Assembly: GCA_018292915.2 (NCBI GenBank)
Contig: JACVVK020000330.1
Location: 560,001 to 624,000, forward strand
DNA: 64,000 nucleotides
Reading direction: 5' to 3'
From: Batillaria attramentaria
Taxonomy: Eukaryota; Mollusca; Gastropoda; Batillariidae
Part shown: positions 11,497-21,492 of the stretch, one piece after another
How the letters are laid out: the number at the start of each line of letters is the position of its first letter
Position numbering within the stretch: the stretch's first letter is position 1
Position numbers and translations under genes: made by a program
Notes under the pieces: generated by a model
Told to the model about the DNA's origin: nothing
Database searches by the model: none
Seen by the model: only the letters and a program-made list of their open reading frames with translations

Positions 11497-11731
11497 GTTC
11501 TTTCTTTCTTTCTTTCTTTCTTTGTGTCTTTCTTTGTGTCTTTCTGTCTTTCTTTCTGTCTGTCTTTCTTTCTGTCTTTCCTTCTGGTGTCTTTCTTTCT
11601 GTATGTCTTTCTTTCTGTCTTTCTGTCTGTCTTTCTTTCTGTCTTTCTATCTGTCTTTCTATCTGTCTTTCTTTCTGTCTTTCTGTCTTTCTTTCTTTCA
11701 TCTACAGGGGATTGATCCCCCCCCCCCCCCC
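11497..11731. repeat. CTTT/CTGT tetranucleotide tract plus C14 run
   Basis: About 200 bp of mixed CTTT, CTGT and CTAT units, then a C14 run at 11718-11731, ending about 50 nt before the SH3-I exon acceptor. Long frames on both strands are artefacts of the repeat. Confidence 0.9.
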
Positions 11732-11779
11732 GTCTATTTTTAGAGTGTCGTAACGTCAAGTACTCTCCCTTTGTTTCAG

Positions 11780-11965
11780 CCTCACAGTGAGCTGGTGACG
11801 CTGAACGACAGCCGGCTGTCGGCGCTCGCCATGCGCGGCCCGATCCAGGTTTACGTGGCCAAGTATTCCTACGATCCATTTGAGTATTCGCCAAATGAGA
11901 ACCCAGAGGCCGAACTTCCGCTCAGTGCGGGCGACTATGTCTTGGTGCTTGGAGACATGGACGAG
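11780..11965 (+). CDS. RIMBP exon: SH3-I, first part
   Basis: A 186-nt exon, phase 0 on both sides, behind TTTGTTTCAG. It encodes a short lead-in and then the start of SH3-I: VYVAKYSYDPF, NENPEAELPLSAGDYVLVLG, DMDE. The ALYDY-equivalent motif is AKYSYDP. The NENPEAELPL insert in the RT loop is typical of RIM-BP SH3 domains. The donor GAG/GTTGGT is non-consensus but usable. SH3-I is completed by the exon at 12412. Confidence 0.93.
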
Positions 11966-12263
11966 GTTGGTCTGACAAGACGTAAATGGATAAACAAAAT
12001 AAATAAATTATATTAAAGTTGCATGAAGCAGAATTGCAAATCTGACGCTCTTTTAGAACTATTGGGCCTTTTCAAAGTATTCTGCGTTCACCTTTAATGC
12101 AAGGTACGGTTGAGACAGCCAGGGTCCAAGGGAAGTAACTACGTGGAACGAGTAATGTCCCTTTTCTTGAATGCTATCTTCCATTTTTATTTCAACCTTA
12201 TAGATAAAAGTTCACGGCTCAACAGTACAAGGTTGGTGTAAAAGGCGGAGAAAGATTACGTTC

Positions 12264-12265
<2 letters not shown>

Positions 12266-12327
<62 letters not shown>
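12266..12327. repeat. (TG)n microsatellite
   Basis: About 31 TG units, ending 85 nt before the acceptor of the exon at 12412. Confidence 0.95.
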
Positions 12328-12331
<4 letters not shown>

Positions 12332-12411
12332 AGCGCACGCGTCAGTCGTGCGTGCGTGCGTCCGTCCGTCTAGCCATGGCAGTTTGTTATATCGTCTGTC
12401 GTCTGCCGCAG

Positions 12412-12487
12412 GATGGTTTCTTTGAAGGGGAGCTAATCGATGGCAGGAGAGGGCTGGTCCCATCCAACTTCATCGAGAGAGTTGCCG
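12412..12487 (+). CDS. RIMBP exon: SH3-I, second part
   Basis: A 76-nt exon behind CTGCCGCAG, with donor GCCG/GTAGGT. It encodes [20 protein letters not shown] and then IERVAG. It completes SH3-I with the conserved Gly-Leu-Val-Pro-Ser-Asn-Phe strand that forms part of the PxxP-binding surface. Phase 0 in, phase 1 out. Confidence 0.95.
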
Positions 12488-12746
12488 GTAGGTGACGTCA
12501 TCCAATAGTGTTGATGTTTGTTGTGTTTTTCCACGGGCCGAGACTTCAGACCATTACGAAGTATGCAGTTCTTGAAGATGCACTCTTTCTTTGTGTCTGC
12601 TTGTTTGCGAGCCAGCGTCCATGAATTTGAACACGGCAGCTGCATTTGCTTGTGTAGCATCTGTGCGTGTGTTTGAACAAACTGGCAGTTATAATTACAA
12701 TTGAAGACAGTGGCCTGAAGTGTAATGAATTTTTGAACCGTTGCAG

Positions 12747-12812
12747 AGGATGACTTGGCGGAATTCCACGCGGCGTTGGCGTTATCTGGAGGCCACAACG
12801 ACAGCAACAACA
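12747..12812 (+). CDS. RIMBP linker exon
   Basis: A 66-nt exon behind ACCGTTGCAG with donor AACA/GTAAGC, phase 1 on both sides. It encodes (E)DDLAEFHAALALSGG followed by an Asn/Asp/Ser run. It extends the C-terminal edge of SH3-I and could be skipped in frame. Confidence 0.88.
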
Positions 12813-13061
12813 GTAAGCAGAGAAATGGCAGGCGATTCACTCTCATTTTTGTAGCAGACTTTTACTTTTTTCACTTTTAGGGAGCGCTGTTTCTGAATGT
12901 CATTTCTGTAATGGTATTACCACTGGGGTCTGGGATAAGCTCTCTAGGGCCTGCACAGTGATGACACAGTAAACGTTTTCAGAGCTCCATAATGCGATTG
13001 CTTTGTTGTTGTTGTTGTTGTTGTTGTTGATGATGATGACCAGTAGGTCCGCTCGTCGCTG

Positions 13062-13248
13062 CTCCTCTACGATAGAGCGTTGGACTCCCAATGCTCGGGT
13101 CGTGAGTTCGAATCCCGGCTGGGGCCAAATATTTGTGCTGGCCTTTTTCTCGTTGCCCCGTCTTTGATATCATCCACACGTGGTGGAAAAGGACGTTAAA
13201 CTCCAAAACAACCCAGCCCAGCCCAGCCCAGCCCAACCCAACCCAACA
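13062..13248 (+). mobile_element. tRNA-derived SINE, family S1
   Basis: It keeps GATAGAGCGTTGGACTC, B-box GAGTTCGAATCCCGG, and the full tail with CTCGTTGCCCCGTCTTTGAT and GGTGGAAAAGGACGTTAAAC. It ends in a CCCAG/CCCAA array. The 5' end of the head is truncated. Confidence 0.85.
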
Positions 13249-13564
13249 CGCTGCTCCTCTCCTTTCATCTTGTTCATACTACAATCAGAAGCTGAGCCGA
13301 GTGACTACAATTTTTTGACTTCGTTTTTCTAACATATTTTGAGGATGTTGTACTGAAAATCAAGTAGCCCTCCACACGTGCAACATGTGCGTTATGCTTT
13401 ATGAAGGCTGAATGCGATTTAGTCTGTGTCAGACACGTATTTGTTTCATCGTATTGCTGACATCGCTGGTTCTAGCAGCTGCCTTTTCATGTTTTTCACC
13501 ATCATCATCATCAGGATGTATTGCATGACTGTGTGTATGTAACGGTTCTGCTATTGTCTCCCTG

Positions 13565-13848
<284 letters not shown>

Positions 13849-14041
13849 GCCCAGAGGTCCAGCAGGAGCAGGGTGCCACAGAAAAAAATTAATTATTATT
13901 ATTATGAGAGATGACTACAGGTTTCTGCTGATAATAGTTAATTCGTTCTGCAAAAAAAAAACGAGTGTGTTCAGCATTTTGCTTTTTTTAATTTGTTTGC
14001 GGGCCTGATATTACGCGACACTTTAACCCTCTGTCTTCCAG

Positions 14042-14158
14042 AGCTCGGCCACAGTCCTATTGACAGCGACACGGAGGACATGGTTGGTACAAACTATGAC
14101 GTCATGAACGGACAGCACACCAAAAATATACTCAACAACAACAATAACAACACGTACG
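14042..14158 (+). CDS. RIMBP linker exon with poly-Asn
   Basis: A 117-nt exon behind CTGTCTTCCAG with donor ACG/GTAAGT, phase 1 on both sides. It encodes LGHSPIDSDTEDMVGTNYD and ends in a run of six Asn before TYG. It links SH3-I to FN3-I. No domain is visible. Acidic and Asn-rich composition suggests disorder. Confidence 0.88.
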
Positions 14159-14199
14159 GTAAGTATATACGTGCGGCCGGATACAACAGTGTAGTTGTG

Positions 14200-14205
<6 letters not shown>

Positions 14206-14281
<76 letters not shown>
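14206..14281. repeat. (TC)n microsatellite
   Basis: About 38 TC units starting about 45 nt after the donor at 14158. Confidence 0.95.
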
Positions 14282-14282
<1 letters not shown>

Positions 14283-14378
14283 AATACTCTTTAACGTAGA
14301 ATAGCAGGACAGCTTGTAAGACAGGCAGCAATGCCTAAATGCTCTATCCTGAATAAAAAACGTTTCATCATCATCATC

Positions 14379-14383
<5 letters not shown>

Positions 14384-14460
<77 letters not shown>
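14384..14460. repeat. (TC)n microsatellite
   Basis: About 38 TC units, preceded by a short (ATC)n run. Confidence 0.95.
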
Positions 14461-14463
<3 letters not shown>

Positions 14464-14794
14464 CGCGTACGCCCTCACGCAGGCACCCAGCTTGTCGTCG
14501 ACCTGAACAGAATTATAATTGCTTTGAGGATCAACTTTACTACACTTCCTTGGGTCTAAGCTAGCACGCGGAGACAGGTTTTCTACTTTCATTTATTGAT
14601 TTATTGTGGTGCCAGCTGTTTTAGGATGTGTTCTATGTGTGTGTGTGTATCGATGTACGAGTGCGCATTGTTGATACACTTCCAAGAATTGCGCTGTATA
14701 TTTATTTATTTATTTATTCATCGCACGAATTCTCTTCTTACCAGCATCCTGTGATTGGGTCATCTTCATTGCTTTTTGTCTGTGTTTCCCCCAG

Positions 14795-14988
14795 AGCCCC
14801 CTCACCCGCAGCAGTTGTCCCTTGAGCGACAGTTGACCACCAGTGTTCTCATCAGCTGGTGGCCTCCTGACGGCCTTGACCCCAGCGCCATCAACGCGTA
14901 TCACGTGTACCTGGACGGCGTCTTGAAAATGACGGTCAAGGCCACGGAGAGAACCAAAGCTTTGTTAGAAAATGTCGATGCTAATCAA
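14795..14988 (+). CDS. RIMBP exon: FN3-I, first part
   Basis: A 194-nt exon behind GTTTCCCCCAG with donor CAA/GTAAGA, phase 1 in and phase 0 out. It encodes EPPHPQQLSLERQL, LISWWPPDG, NAYHVYLDGVL and TERTKALLENVD. These are the A-E strands of a fibronectin III domain: a PxxPxxL start, the core tryptophan in SWWPP, and YHVYLDG for the C strand. Confidence 0.93.
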
Positions 14989-15344
14989 GTAAGATCTTGC
15001 TTTCCGGCTGTTTGAACTATTTCAGTAGTTAGTACAACTCGGAGGAACCTTCGAATAAAGTTACCATAAACGATGAGTCACAAATTCGTATTAAATTTGT
15101 TTTTAATTTTCCTGGCACTGCAGTGAAAGTTGCATTCTTTACAGAATCCACTTCTGTCAGACGCCGCTAGAGATTATTTGCAACGGCCTAATGGCCAAAA
15201 AAATAAAAGTTTGTCCACCGAAGGAAGGAAGGAAGGAAGGGGGGGGGGAGATTCTAGAAAGGATTTTTTCTGCCTCCTCACACTGCTTTTGAGCACAAAT
15301 CCAGCAAGCCCTATTTTCCAAAAATTCTTGCTTTTCCTTTTCAG

Positions 15345-15585
15345 AATCACAGAGTGAGCGTACGTTGCCTTAGTAACCAAGGTCAGTCCAAGGACGCACA
15401 GTGTACCATGCTGATTGGCCGAGACGTGCTGCCTGTCCCCTCAGACCTTGGCGTGCGCAGCGTCACACACGACTCGGCCACCGTCACGTGGTTGCCGGGC
15501 AACAGCAGCTGTTCGCACGCCATCCTGATGAACGGACGCGAGGTCAAGGTCGTTAAACCAGGAGTCTTTCACTACACGCTCACAG
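15345..15585 (+). CDS. RIMBP exon: FN3-I end and FN3-II start
   Basis: A 241-nt exon behind TCCTTTTCAG with donor ACAG/GTGATT, phase 0 in and phase 1 out. It begins HRVSVRCLSNQGQSKDAQ, the last strands of FN3-I. It then gives LPVPSDLGVRSVTHDSATVT and WLPGNSSCSHAILMNGREVK, the first half of FN3-II with core Trp. Confidence 0.93.
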
Positions 15586-15909
15586 GTGATTATTTGATGC
15601 TCCGCTGTGGTTTATTGCTACTGTTCCGTGTGGAGCTGCAGTTTTCCGGGGAACGTTTGAAGCACACCCTGACACAGTATCGTAAGATCCATATTTTTCA
15701 GAAGATAAATGACTCGTGGTTTACCTTCTAGCGCTCAGTCTCATTCTTACGAAAAATCCTTTCACTTAAATGGCAAGAAATCTTCCCGCGCCATATTAAT
15801 CAAGTATGTCGTATTGATGGAATGTAAAGCCATTTTGACCAGGGAAGGGGATTAAGCCATTTGTTTGTGCCCGACTAGTTCATTAGAACGAGTGGATTTC
15901 TTGTTTCAG

Positions 15910-16044
15910 GGCTGGACCCAGAGACTGTGTATCGGGTAACCATAGCAACCAAACCCGCCCCCGGTACATACGGGGAGCGGCACAAATGGAGTCAAGACAA
16001 AGTGTCGGGCAACATAGAATTTAAAACACCGCCAAAAGGCAGAG
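15910..16044 (+). CDS. RIMBP exon: FN3-II end
   Basis: A 135-nt exon behind CTTGTTTCAG with donor AGAG/GTGAGT, phase 1 on both sides. It encodes GLDPETVYRVTIATK, the E-F turn with the FN3 tyrosine corner, and then KWSQDKVSGNIEFKTPPKG, the G strand and linker. Confidence 0.93.
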
Positions 16045-17073
16045 GTGAGTCTGTGGCTGCACATTTTTGTATGATGGAGACTTGATATGGGGCATAGCTG
16101 AGCTCGAGTGCTCACAGGACATACAGGAGATTTTGAAAGAAGGGTAGGGGTAAAGTAGCAGATGGTTGATAGACTGATGCACTGAAGAGGTGAGTCTTCA
16201 GGCGCTTCCGGAATGCGGTGATGCTGACTGCAGCCTTTACAGGCTCGGGAAGTGAGATCCGCGGTTTGTGTGCTGCATTCTTGCAGGGACGTGCACCGAA
16301 TTTCTTCTGTGTGGTTTTTTGTTTGTTTGTTTGTTTGTTGTTTCTTTTTGTGTGTGTGTTCTTTTGTTTTTGGTTGGTTGGTTTGTTTCTGTGTTGTTGT
16401 TTTTTGTTTGTTGGTTTTTTTTGTTTGGTTTTTAGTTGTTGTTTAGTGGGTTTTTTGGTTGTTGTTGATGTTGTTGTTGTTTAGTTTTGTTTTGTTTTTT
16501 GTTGTGTTTTGTTTTCTTTTTTGTTTGTTTGATTGGTTGGTTGCTTTTTGTTTGTTTGTTTGCTTGTTTGTTTGTTTGTTTGTTTTGTTTGTTTGTTTGT
16601 TTGTTTTGGGGGGGTACTGGTGTCGCCAAAGGAGGGGAGAATATCTGCGGGCCGCGTGTTCAGGATCTTTGTGTCAAAACTTGTTGAAGTCGGTTTTAAG
16701 TGATTGTTTGCGTAGAATCAGTACCACCTAATTGTTTTGCTTTTTTTCGCTCATGAAACAACAACAACAACAAAAAATCACTTTCATATAGTTTTGCAAG
16801 TTGTAGCAGTGGACTTGGTGAGCACTCAGCAGTCTTCACTAGAACAATTCAAAGGTACATCAGTGGCTTTATTGGTAAACCTGACCAAACCGGCGACATG
16901 TTTTCGTTTAAGCTTGTTCGTACAAACGAGCTTGTCATAAAAATCGGTCGATTGTAAGATGACCGAGCCTTGTTCCTGCCAGATGAAAGTCCCCGGTCTA
17001 ACGGACACTCGTAATATTCCCCGCTCTTTCGGATCTCGTAAGGACGTCCATTTACCTGTATTTCCTGTCTCAG
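16045..17073. other. RIMBP intron with T/G tract
   Basis: About 1 kb. At 16160-16300 lies a repeat-like segment (GAAGAGGTGAGTCTTCAGGC, GGAATGCGGTGATGCTGACT) that resembles a dispersed element but has no second clear copy here. The T/G-only tract follows. 16620-17073 shows nothing. Confidence 0.6.
16315..16613. repeat. T/G-only low-complexity tract
   Basis: About 300 bp of TTTG/TTG/TTGG units on the + strand with almost no A or C, ending in GGGGGGG. Confidence 0.95.
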
Positions 17074-17250
17074 GTGTGCCGGACCCGCCGCTGAACGTGC
17101 AGGTAGAGTCTGGCCCCCAGGAGGGAACTCTGCTGCTCACGTGGCTTCCGGTCACTATCAACCCTTCCGGGAAGTCCAACGGGGCTGTTGTCAAGGGCTA
17201 CGTCGTCTACGCAGACAGCAACAGAATCAAAGAGGCCGATGGGCCGACGA
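17074..17250 (+). CDS. RIMBP exon: FN3-III, first part
   Basis: A 177-nt exon behind CCTGTCTCAG with donor ACGA/GTAAGT, phase 1 on both sides. It encodes GVPDPPLNVQVESGPQEGTL and then LLTWLPVTINPSG, GYVVYADSNRIKEADGP. PDPP start, LTWLP core and YVVYADS are textbook FN3 strand A, B and C features. Confidence 0.95.
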
Positions 17251-17261
17251 GTAAGTGTGCC

Positions 17262-17447
17262 TGGTTAAAAACCCTGGTTAAGAAGATACATCTACTGCAC
17301 ACCAGTAGGAGCCACTTCAAGCCACTGTTACGCAAGGCGTGGGCCTTCACGAGATTGCTGCAGAATGCGTACTAGTGGCTTCACGTGGCTTCTAGTGATC
17401 TGAAGAATTCAAGTAGTCAAAATGCGATTTTTGCATGGGCTTTTAAG
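17262..17447 (-). repeat. Dispersed repeat, family D1
   Basis: This matches, reversed, the segment at 34914-35100 and part of 25130-25215. Shared phrases on the minus strand are AAGCCCATGCAAAAATCGCA, ATCACTAGAAG, CCCACGCCTTGCGTAA and GGCTTGAAGTGGCTCCTACT. There are no terminal inverted repeats or coding frame; the type of element is unknown. Confidence 0.75.
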
Positions 17448-17482
17448 AGTTAAATCAGAACCAGATTTGAAGGGTATTTTGT

Positions 17483-17591
17483 TGTTGTTGTGGCTTTTTT
17501 TTTTTTTTGGGGGGGGGGGGGGGTATTTTTGTTGTTGTTGTTTTGCTTTTTGTTTGTTTTTTTCTAGGGTTTTTTTTTTTTTTTTTTTTTT

Positions 17592-17634
<43 letters not shown>

Positions 17635-17716
17635 GGGGGGGGGGGTTGTTTGTTTTGTTTGTGTTGTTGTTGTTGTTTGTTTGTATTGTTTGTTTGTTTG
17701 TTTGGGGGGGGGGGGT
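17483..17716. repeat. T/G-only tract with T-to-G junctions
   Basis: About 230 bp of poly-T, poly-G and GTTT units. Poly-T runs pass into G runs at 17510, 17634 and 17704. Frames here are artefacts. Confidence 0.95.
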
Positions 17717-17979
17717 GTTTCGTAAAATATAACACTGTGGCGGACTAGTCATTTCCCGAAAGATAAATATCTGCATATCAAAGCAAGTGCTCTATTTTCA
17801 CTACTCGTCTTTGATCTTCGCTAAAGCTCGGGGGCGGTTTGTATGACATCAAAGTCCCGTCGGTCTTCCGCGGAGCGTTGTGAATGAAACGCTAAATAAT
17901 AATTTTTTAAAAAAAGGAATCTCATTTTTCGGACGGTAGAGAGTGTCCAATTGGTAAGGCTTTCGTCTGTCTTCTGTTA

Positions 17980-18059
17980 TTTAACTCTTTGACGACGGAG
18001 CGCAATTTCTGACACACGATTTCCTATAGGAAATTGCGCTCCGTCGTCAAAGAGTTAAA
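17980..18059. repeat. Perfect 30-bp inverted repeat (hairpin)
   Basis: The left arm 17980-18009 begins TTTAACTCTTTGACGACGGA. The right arm 18030-18059 is its exact reverse complement. The loop is 20 nt. It sits directly beside the dispersed repeat D2 (18056 on), whose other copy at 39408 lacks the hairpin. It may be a very small fold-back element. Confidence 0.9.
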
Positions 18060-18405
18060 CAGGCTAATTCCATCTTTGCTAAGCCAAGTTATGTTTTGGA
18101 ACAGTTTCGCTCGTGACTGCGCCTATATGCTCGAAATATTCCAACTTAATGAATTGTACAGCTCTTAATGCGATACAATTTTGTTTACACTTTGCGCGAG
18201 CGGTCGAACATCTAAATTCCACGACCGTTGTTACACTACTGGAGCGCTCAGTTTGGTCGCTGCGTCATCTTTTTTTTTTTTTTTTTTTTTTTTTTGGGGG
18301 GGGGGGGTCAGTACGAGCATTACAGACGCTGACACTGTCCAGGTGTCTAAGTGGTGTAAGTATAGATACCACGAAAACAGCTCAGAACGAACTGTGAGGA
18401 TAACA
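18056..18405 (+). repeat. Dispersed repeat, family D2, copy 1
   Basis: It shares long phrases with 39408-39910: CCATCTTTGCTAAGCCAA, TATGTTTTGGAACAGTTTCG, CACTACTGGAGCGCTCAGT, GACACTGTCCAG and TAGATACCACGAAAA. It is interrupted by a T26-G12 tract at 18270-18307. The CACTGTCCAGGTGTCTAAGT phrase here is the empty site for the SINE present in copy 2. Confidence 0.85.
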
Positions 18406-18477
18406 GTGATAGCATTAGCCCTTTTAAAACTTGTTTTCACGGGTTATAATTTTGTGCTCAATTTGTACGCGCGTACA

Positions 18478-18620
18478 AGCAGAGAGCTGGGCTCTCAATG
18501 CTCGCTTTGTGGGGTCGAATCTCTGTCGGTAGCCAAAACTTAGTGCTGGCTTTCTCCTCGTTGTCACGTCTCTGGTACCACCCTTCAGTAGAAAAGTACG
18601 ATGAACCTGCGAGCGAGCAA
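18478..18620 (+). mobile_element. tRNA-derived SINE, family S1 (old, truncated)
   Basis: Recognisable by GAGCTGGGCTCTCAATGCTC, GGGGTCGAATCTC, TTAGTGCTGGCTTTCTCCTC and GGTACCACCC. The A-box is gone. It ends about 30 nt before the next exon acceptor. Confidence 0.7.
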
Positions 18621-18651
18621 TGAACCAACCAGCCAATCACTGTCCTTGCAG

Positions 18652-18851
18652 ACGACCACGTGATATTGAGTGCCGAGGATTTCCGAGGGTACGTGCCCAA
18701 GCAGCTGACGGTCCGGACCGTGACGAAGGACCAGCAAGAGTCCACGGACTCCGCCCCAGTCCGTCTCCCGCACGCGCTTGTCAAAGAGCTGTCTGCTGGT
18801 GCTGCTAAAGCTATGGCGTCTGAGGCTCTGAAGACGACACCTCTCAGAAAG
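18652..18851 (+). CDS. RIMBP exon: FN3-III end and linker
   Basis: A 200-nt exon behind CTGTCCTTGCAG with donor AAAG/GTAAGA, phase 1 in and phase 0 out. It encodes DHVILSAEDFRGYVPKQLTV and then RTVTKDQQESTDSAPV, the final strands of FN3-III. A linker follows (VKELSAGAAKAMASEALKT). Confidence 0.93.
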
Positions 18852-18905
18852 GTAAGAATGTGACTGGGTATGTTGAAGATGGGGAGGGGAGGGGGAGGGA
18901 AGGGC

Positions 18906-18917
18906 AGTGTGTGTGTG

Positions 18918-18979
<62 letters not shown>
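18906..18979. repeat. (TG)n microsatellite
   Basis: About 36 units with one early TCTA interruption. It starts 55 nt after the donor at 18851. Confidence 0.95.
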
Positions 18980-18982
<3 letters not shown>

Positions 18983-19382
18983 GCAAAGGGGAGATAATTA
19001 TGCTCTTACTGCCTTGGAAGAGTCGGCAGAGTGAAAGCTTTCTTTTTTCTTGTTTTCTTTCTTTCTTTCTTTCTTTTCTGGTATATGCTAGTGCTTGAAA
19101 TTTAAAATGGAGTATATTAAGCCACCGATATATTTTCAAAGATTAAGATTAGTGAATGTGATTTCAGCGCTGGGTGAGAGTACAGAGGGGTAAACAGTTC
19201 ATTTGGAAGGTGACACAATTTATTCTAGGCTCGTATGTTTGAAGAATGTGAATATCACTTTGTCTTTTCTTCTTTCTTTTTTTTGGATTGCGATAGGAAG
19301 ATCACACATTATTTTGAATTCGAGGATGCGCACAGTTACTTAAATCAGTATGCATTCAGGTGCAGTTTGCGGTGGAATGCAT

Positions 19383-19391
<9 letters not shown>

Positions 19392-19449
<58 letters not shown>
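19392..19449. repeat. C run plus (CT)n microsatellite
   Basis: A C11 run at 19383-19393 followed by about 28 CT units. Confidence 0.95.
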
Positions 19450-19452
<3 letters not shown>

Positions 19453-19862
19453 GGGATCATGGAGCATGTTATTTTCAGAATTGTTTTAAGCTGGCAGTTT
19501 GCATTTGCGGCACCATTATGAATGTAAATTAGGAGAAAGTAGTCTGTGAGTGTCTTTTTGCAGTATTAAATTGTTTTCTTGCATTTATCTCGGCTTGAAA
19601 TATTGATTGATTTAATTCTCTCTTGATGCTTTTCGCATTTTATCTTCCATTTTTTTTTGAGTGATCCTTTATAAGCGATGCATTTTCATCCACACTTATT
19701 CTAATCGTTCTGTCAGTCTTTCTCTCTGTTTTGATTTGATTGTTCCTAGTGTTACCTAGAATGTTAACGTTTTGGGGCAGTTCGACTGATATTAGACTCT
19801 TCGCTTGTTACGCTGACTTGTTTTCTCTAATACTTTGACTCTCTCCTACCTCTCCTCTTCAG

Positions 19863-19949
19863 TCTCCCAAGGTCGGCGCCACAGCAGAACACACGGGCCA
19901 CGAAACAGATGAGGAAATAGAAGCAGCTTTCCAAGAGGCCGAAAATTCT
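19863..19949 (+). CDS. RIMBP linker exon (acidic)
   Basis: An 87-nt exon behind CCTCTCCTCTTCAG, phase 0 on both sides, encoding SPKVGATAEHTGHETDEEIE and then AAFQEAENS. The donor is taken as TCT/GTTAGT. It is an acidic linker of the type found between FN3-III and SH3-II in this family. It can be skipped in frame. Confidence 0.8.
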
Positions 19950-21345
19950 GTTAGTATGAAGAAAGGCTGTGTTAGTCGGAAAGAACGTCTGGTTATAGCA
20001 TCGGCCCTTGCTTGCACAAATCACCATTATAACCCATGCAATTATATACAGCTTGCATGATGTTTTCACACAGATACCGACAAGTCGATAGGAGGCTGTG
20101 CGCCTGAATTGGAAATTTAAGCGCTTTGAGCACAGAGTTTCAGTAAAATTAATATTTCTAAAAATAGTATGTTCAGTGCTTATGCTTTTCCGATGATCTT
20201 AATTATGAATAATCATCGATTTTTATTTGAAGAACGGCAGACTGCTCAGATTTTTTTATTTATTTTTTTTTCTTTTCTTTTTTTTTCTTTTCTTTTTTTT
20301 TCTAATTAGTTTGTTGGTTTAGAATAGCATCTTTGAACCGCGCTGATAGATAAAAATACATACATGTCATCAGCATATCGTATAATTCATATCATATATT
20401 CCGGTATTTGTGTTCTTCAAGGTAAAGTATGTGTACCCCACAATTACTCATACCCAGTTTTCTTTTTCTTTTCACGTAACATTGTTCAAGTTCAAGTTCA
20501 AATTCTCATCTGGCATTTGGTTTGGACATCTATAGAAAGAAGGAATGGTCTGCTTCATTATTTCATTATGTAATGACAACAATAATGATAACAAAGACAT
20601 GTGCATATATGATATCATTGCATATTACACCCTGAGGTTCCTTGTTCATCGTCATGCCATTGTACTCGGGTTCTGTACACGTGTATACAAGAAAGCATGG
20701 CATGCTTGTTCGTGTGTTTGTCATTGTTTTATATCGGTTACCGTCTTTTCTGGTGGATTTCCACATAACTGTTCTTTTTGTGTGTAAATTATGCCCCTTG
20801 TCATTGATGTCCGTGTTACATGTTGCCATGACTACATCTCATTTCATTTCATTTACATATCAATTTTAGTAGGCTGAGAAACTTATTTGGATGTACAGTT
20901 TCAGTCCCTCACGTCGTCTTAGAAAGGTCACAAAAGATAGAGTATTTCATCCAGTATTTTAGTAAATGTGAAATGCATTTTTTTCAGTTAGAAAAGAAAG
21001 ATGGGTACGTGTTTCAGTAATGGTAACATCAGACAAGATTTTTTAATGAAAATTTTGAAGGCCATTGAGAATGGTAAATCTGTTTGTTAGTACACAAAAG
21101 AACTCGGTGGCGGGCAAACAAGAATTGTAATCCAGGCCTAGTTGTGCATATTGTGAATCCACGACTGATAAAAAAAGAGATTTAGACAAGTATCTCCAGG
21201 ACAAGGAAGTAAGAAATTCCGCAATGTTCAAATCTCTACACGACTTGAGGGTCTGTCTAGTGCGCATAGAGCTTCATTTACTCATTTATCTCACAGTCTT
21301 GTTTTTCGTTATTCATCGTGGCGTATATTTGTTGCTCTCCGTCAG
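19950..21345. other. RIMBP intron
   Basis: A 1.4-kb AT-rich intron. A TTTTC-rich run lies at 20252-20302. No other feature is seen. Confidence 0.75.
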
Positions 21346-21492
21346 AGTCCTGAAATTGAGACAAACATTGCTGAGCCATTTGAAGAAAGTAGCAGTTCAG
21401 AACTCTCAGACATACCGGAAGTGGAAGAAGAGATTGGTGCAGACGAGGCTAGTCAGAACGGAGAACGCTCATTGGCTATTTCACAGAGTCAG
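21346..21492 (+). CDS. RIMBP linker exon (Ser/Glu-rich)
   Basis: A 147-nt exon behind TTGCTCTCCGTCAG with donor CAG/GTGACC, phase 0 on both sides. It encodes SPEIETNIAEPFEESSSSEL and then SDIPEVEEEIGADEASQNG. It is strongly acidic and probably disordered, and is skippable in frame. Confidence 0.88.

Larger units (their letters stand above)
7597..11779. other. RIMBP intron before SH3-I
   Basis: A 4.2-kb intron. It holds microsatellites, one TIR element (9113-9428), a (TC)n tract and one SINE (11031-11330). Stretches 8020-9110, 9430-10270 and 10340-11030 have no recognisable feature apart from a G18 run at 10948-10965. Confidence 0.8.
14159..14794. other. RIMBP intron
   Basis: A short intron dominated by two (TC)n tracts, plus a TTTA tract at 14699-14718. 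No gene or mobile element is seen. Confidence 0.8.
18852..19862. other. RIMBP intron
   Basis: Microsatellites only; no gene or mobile element recognised between them. Confidence 0.75.
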
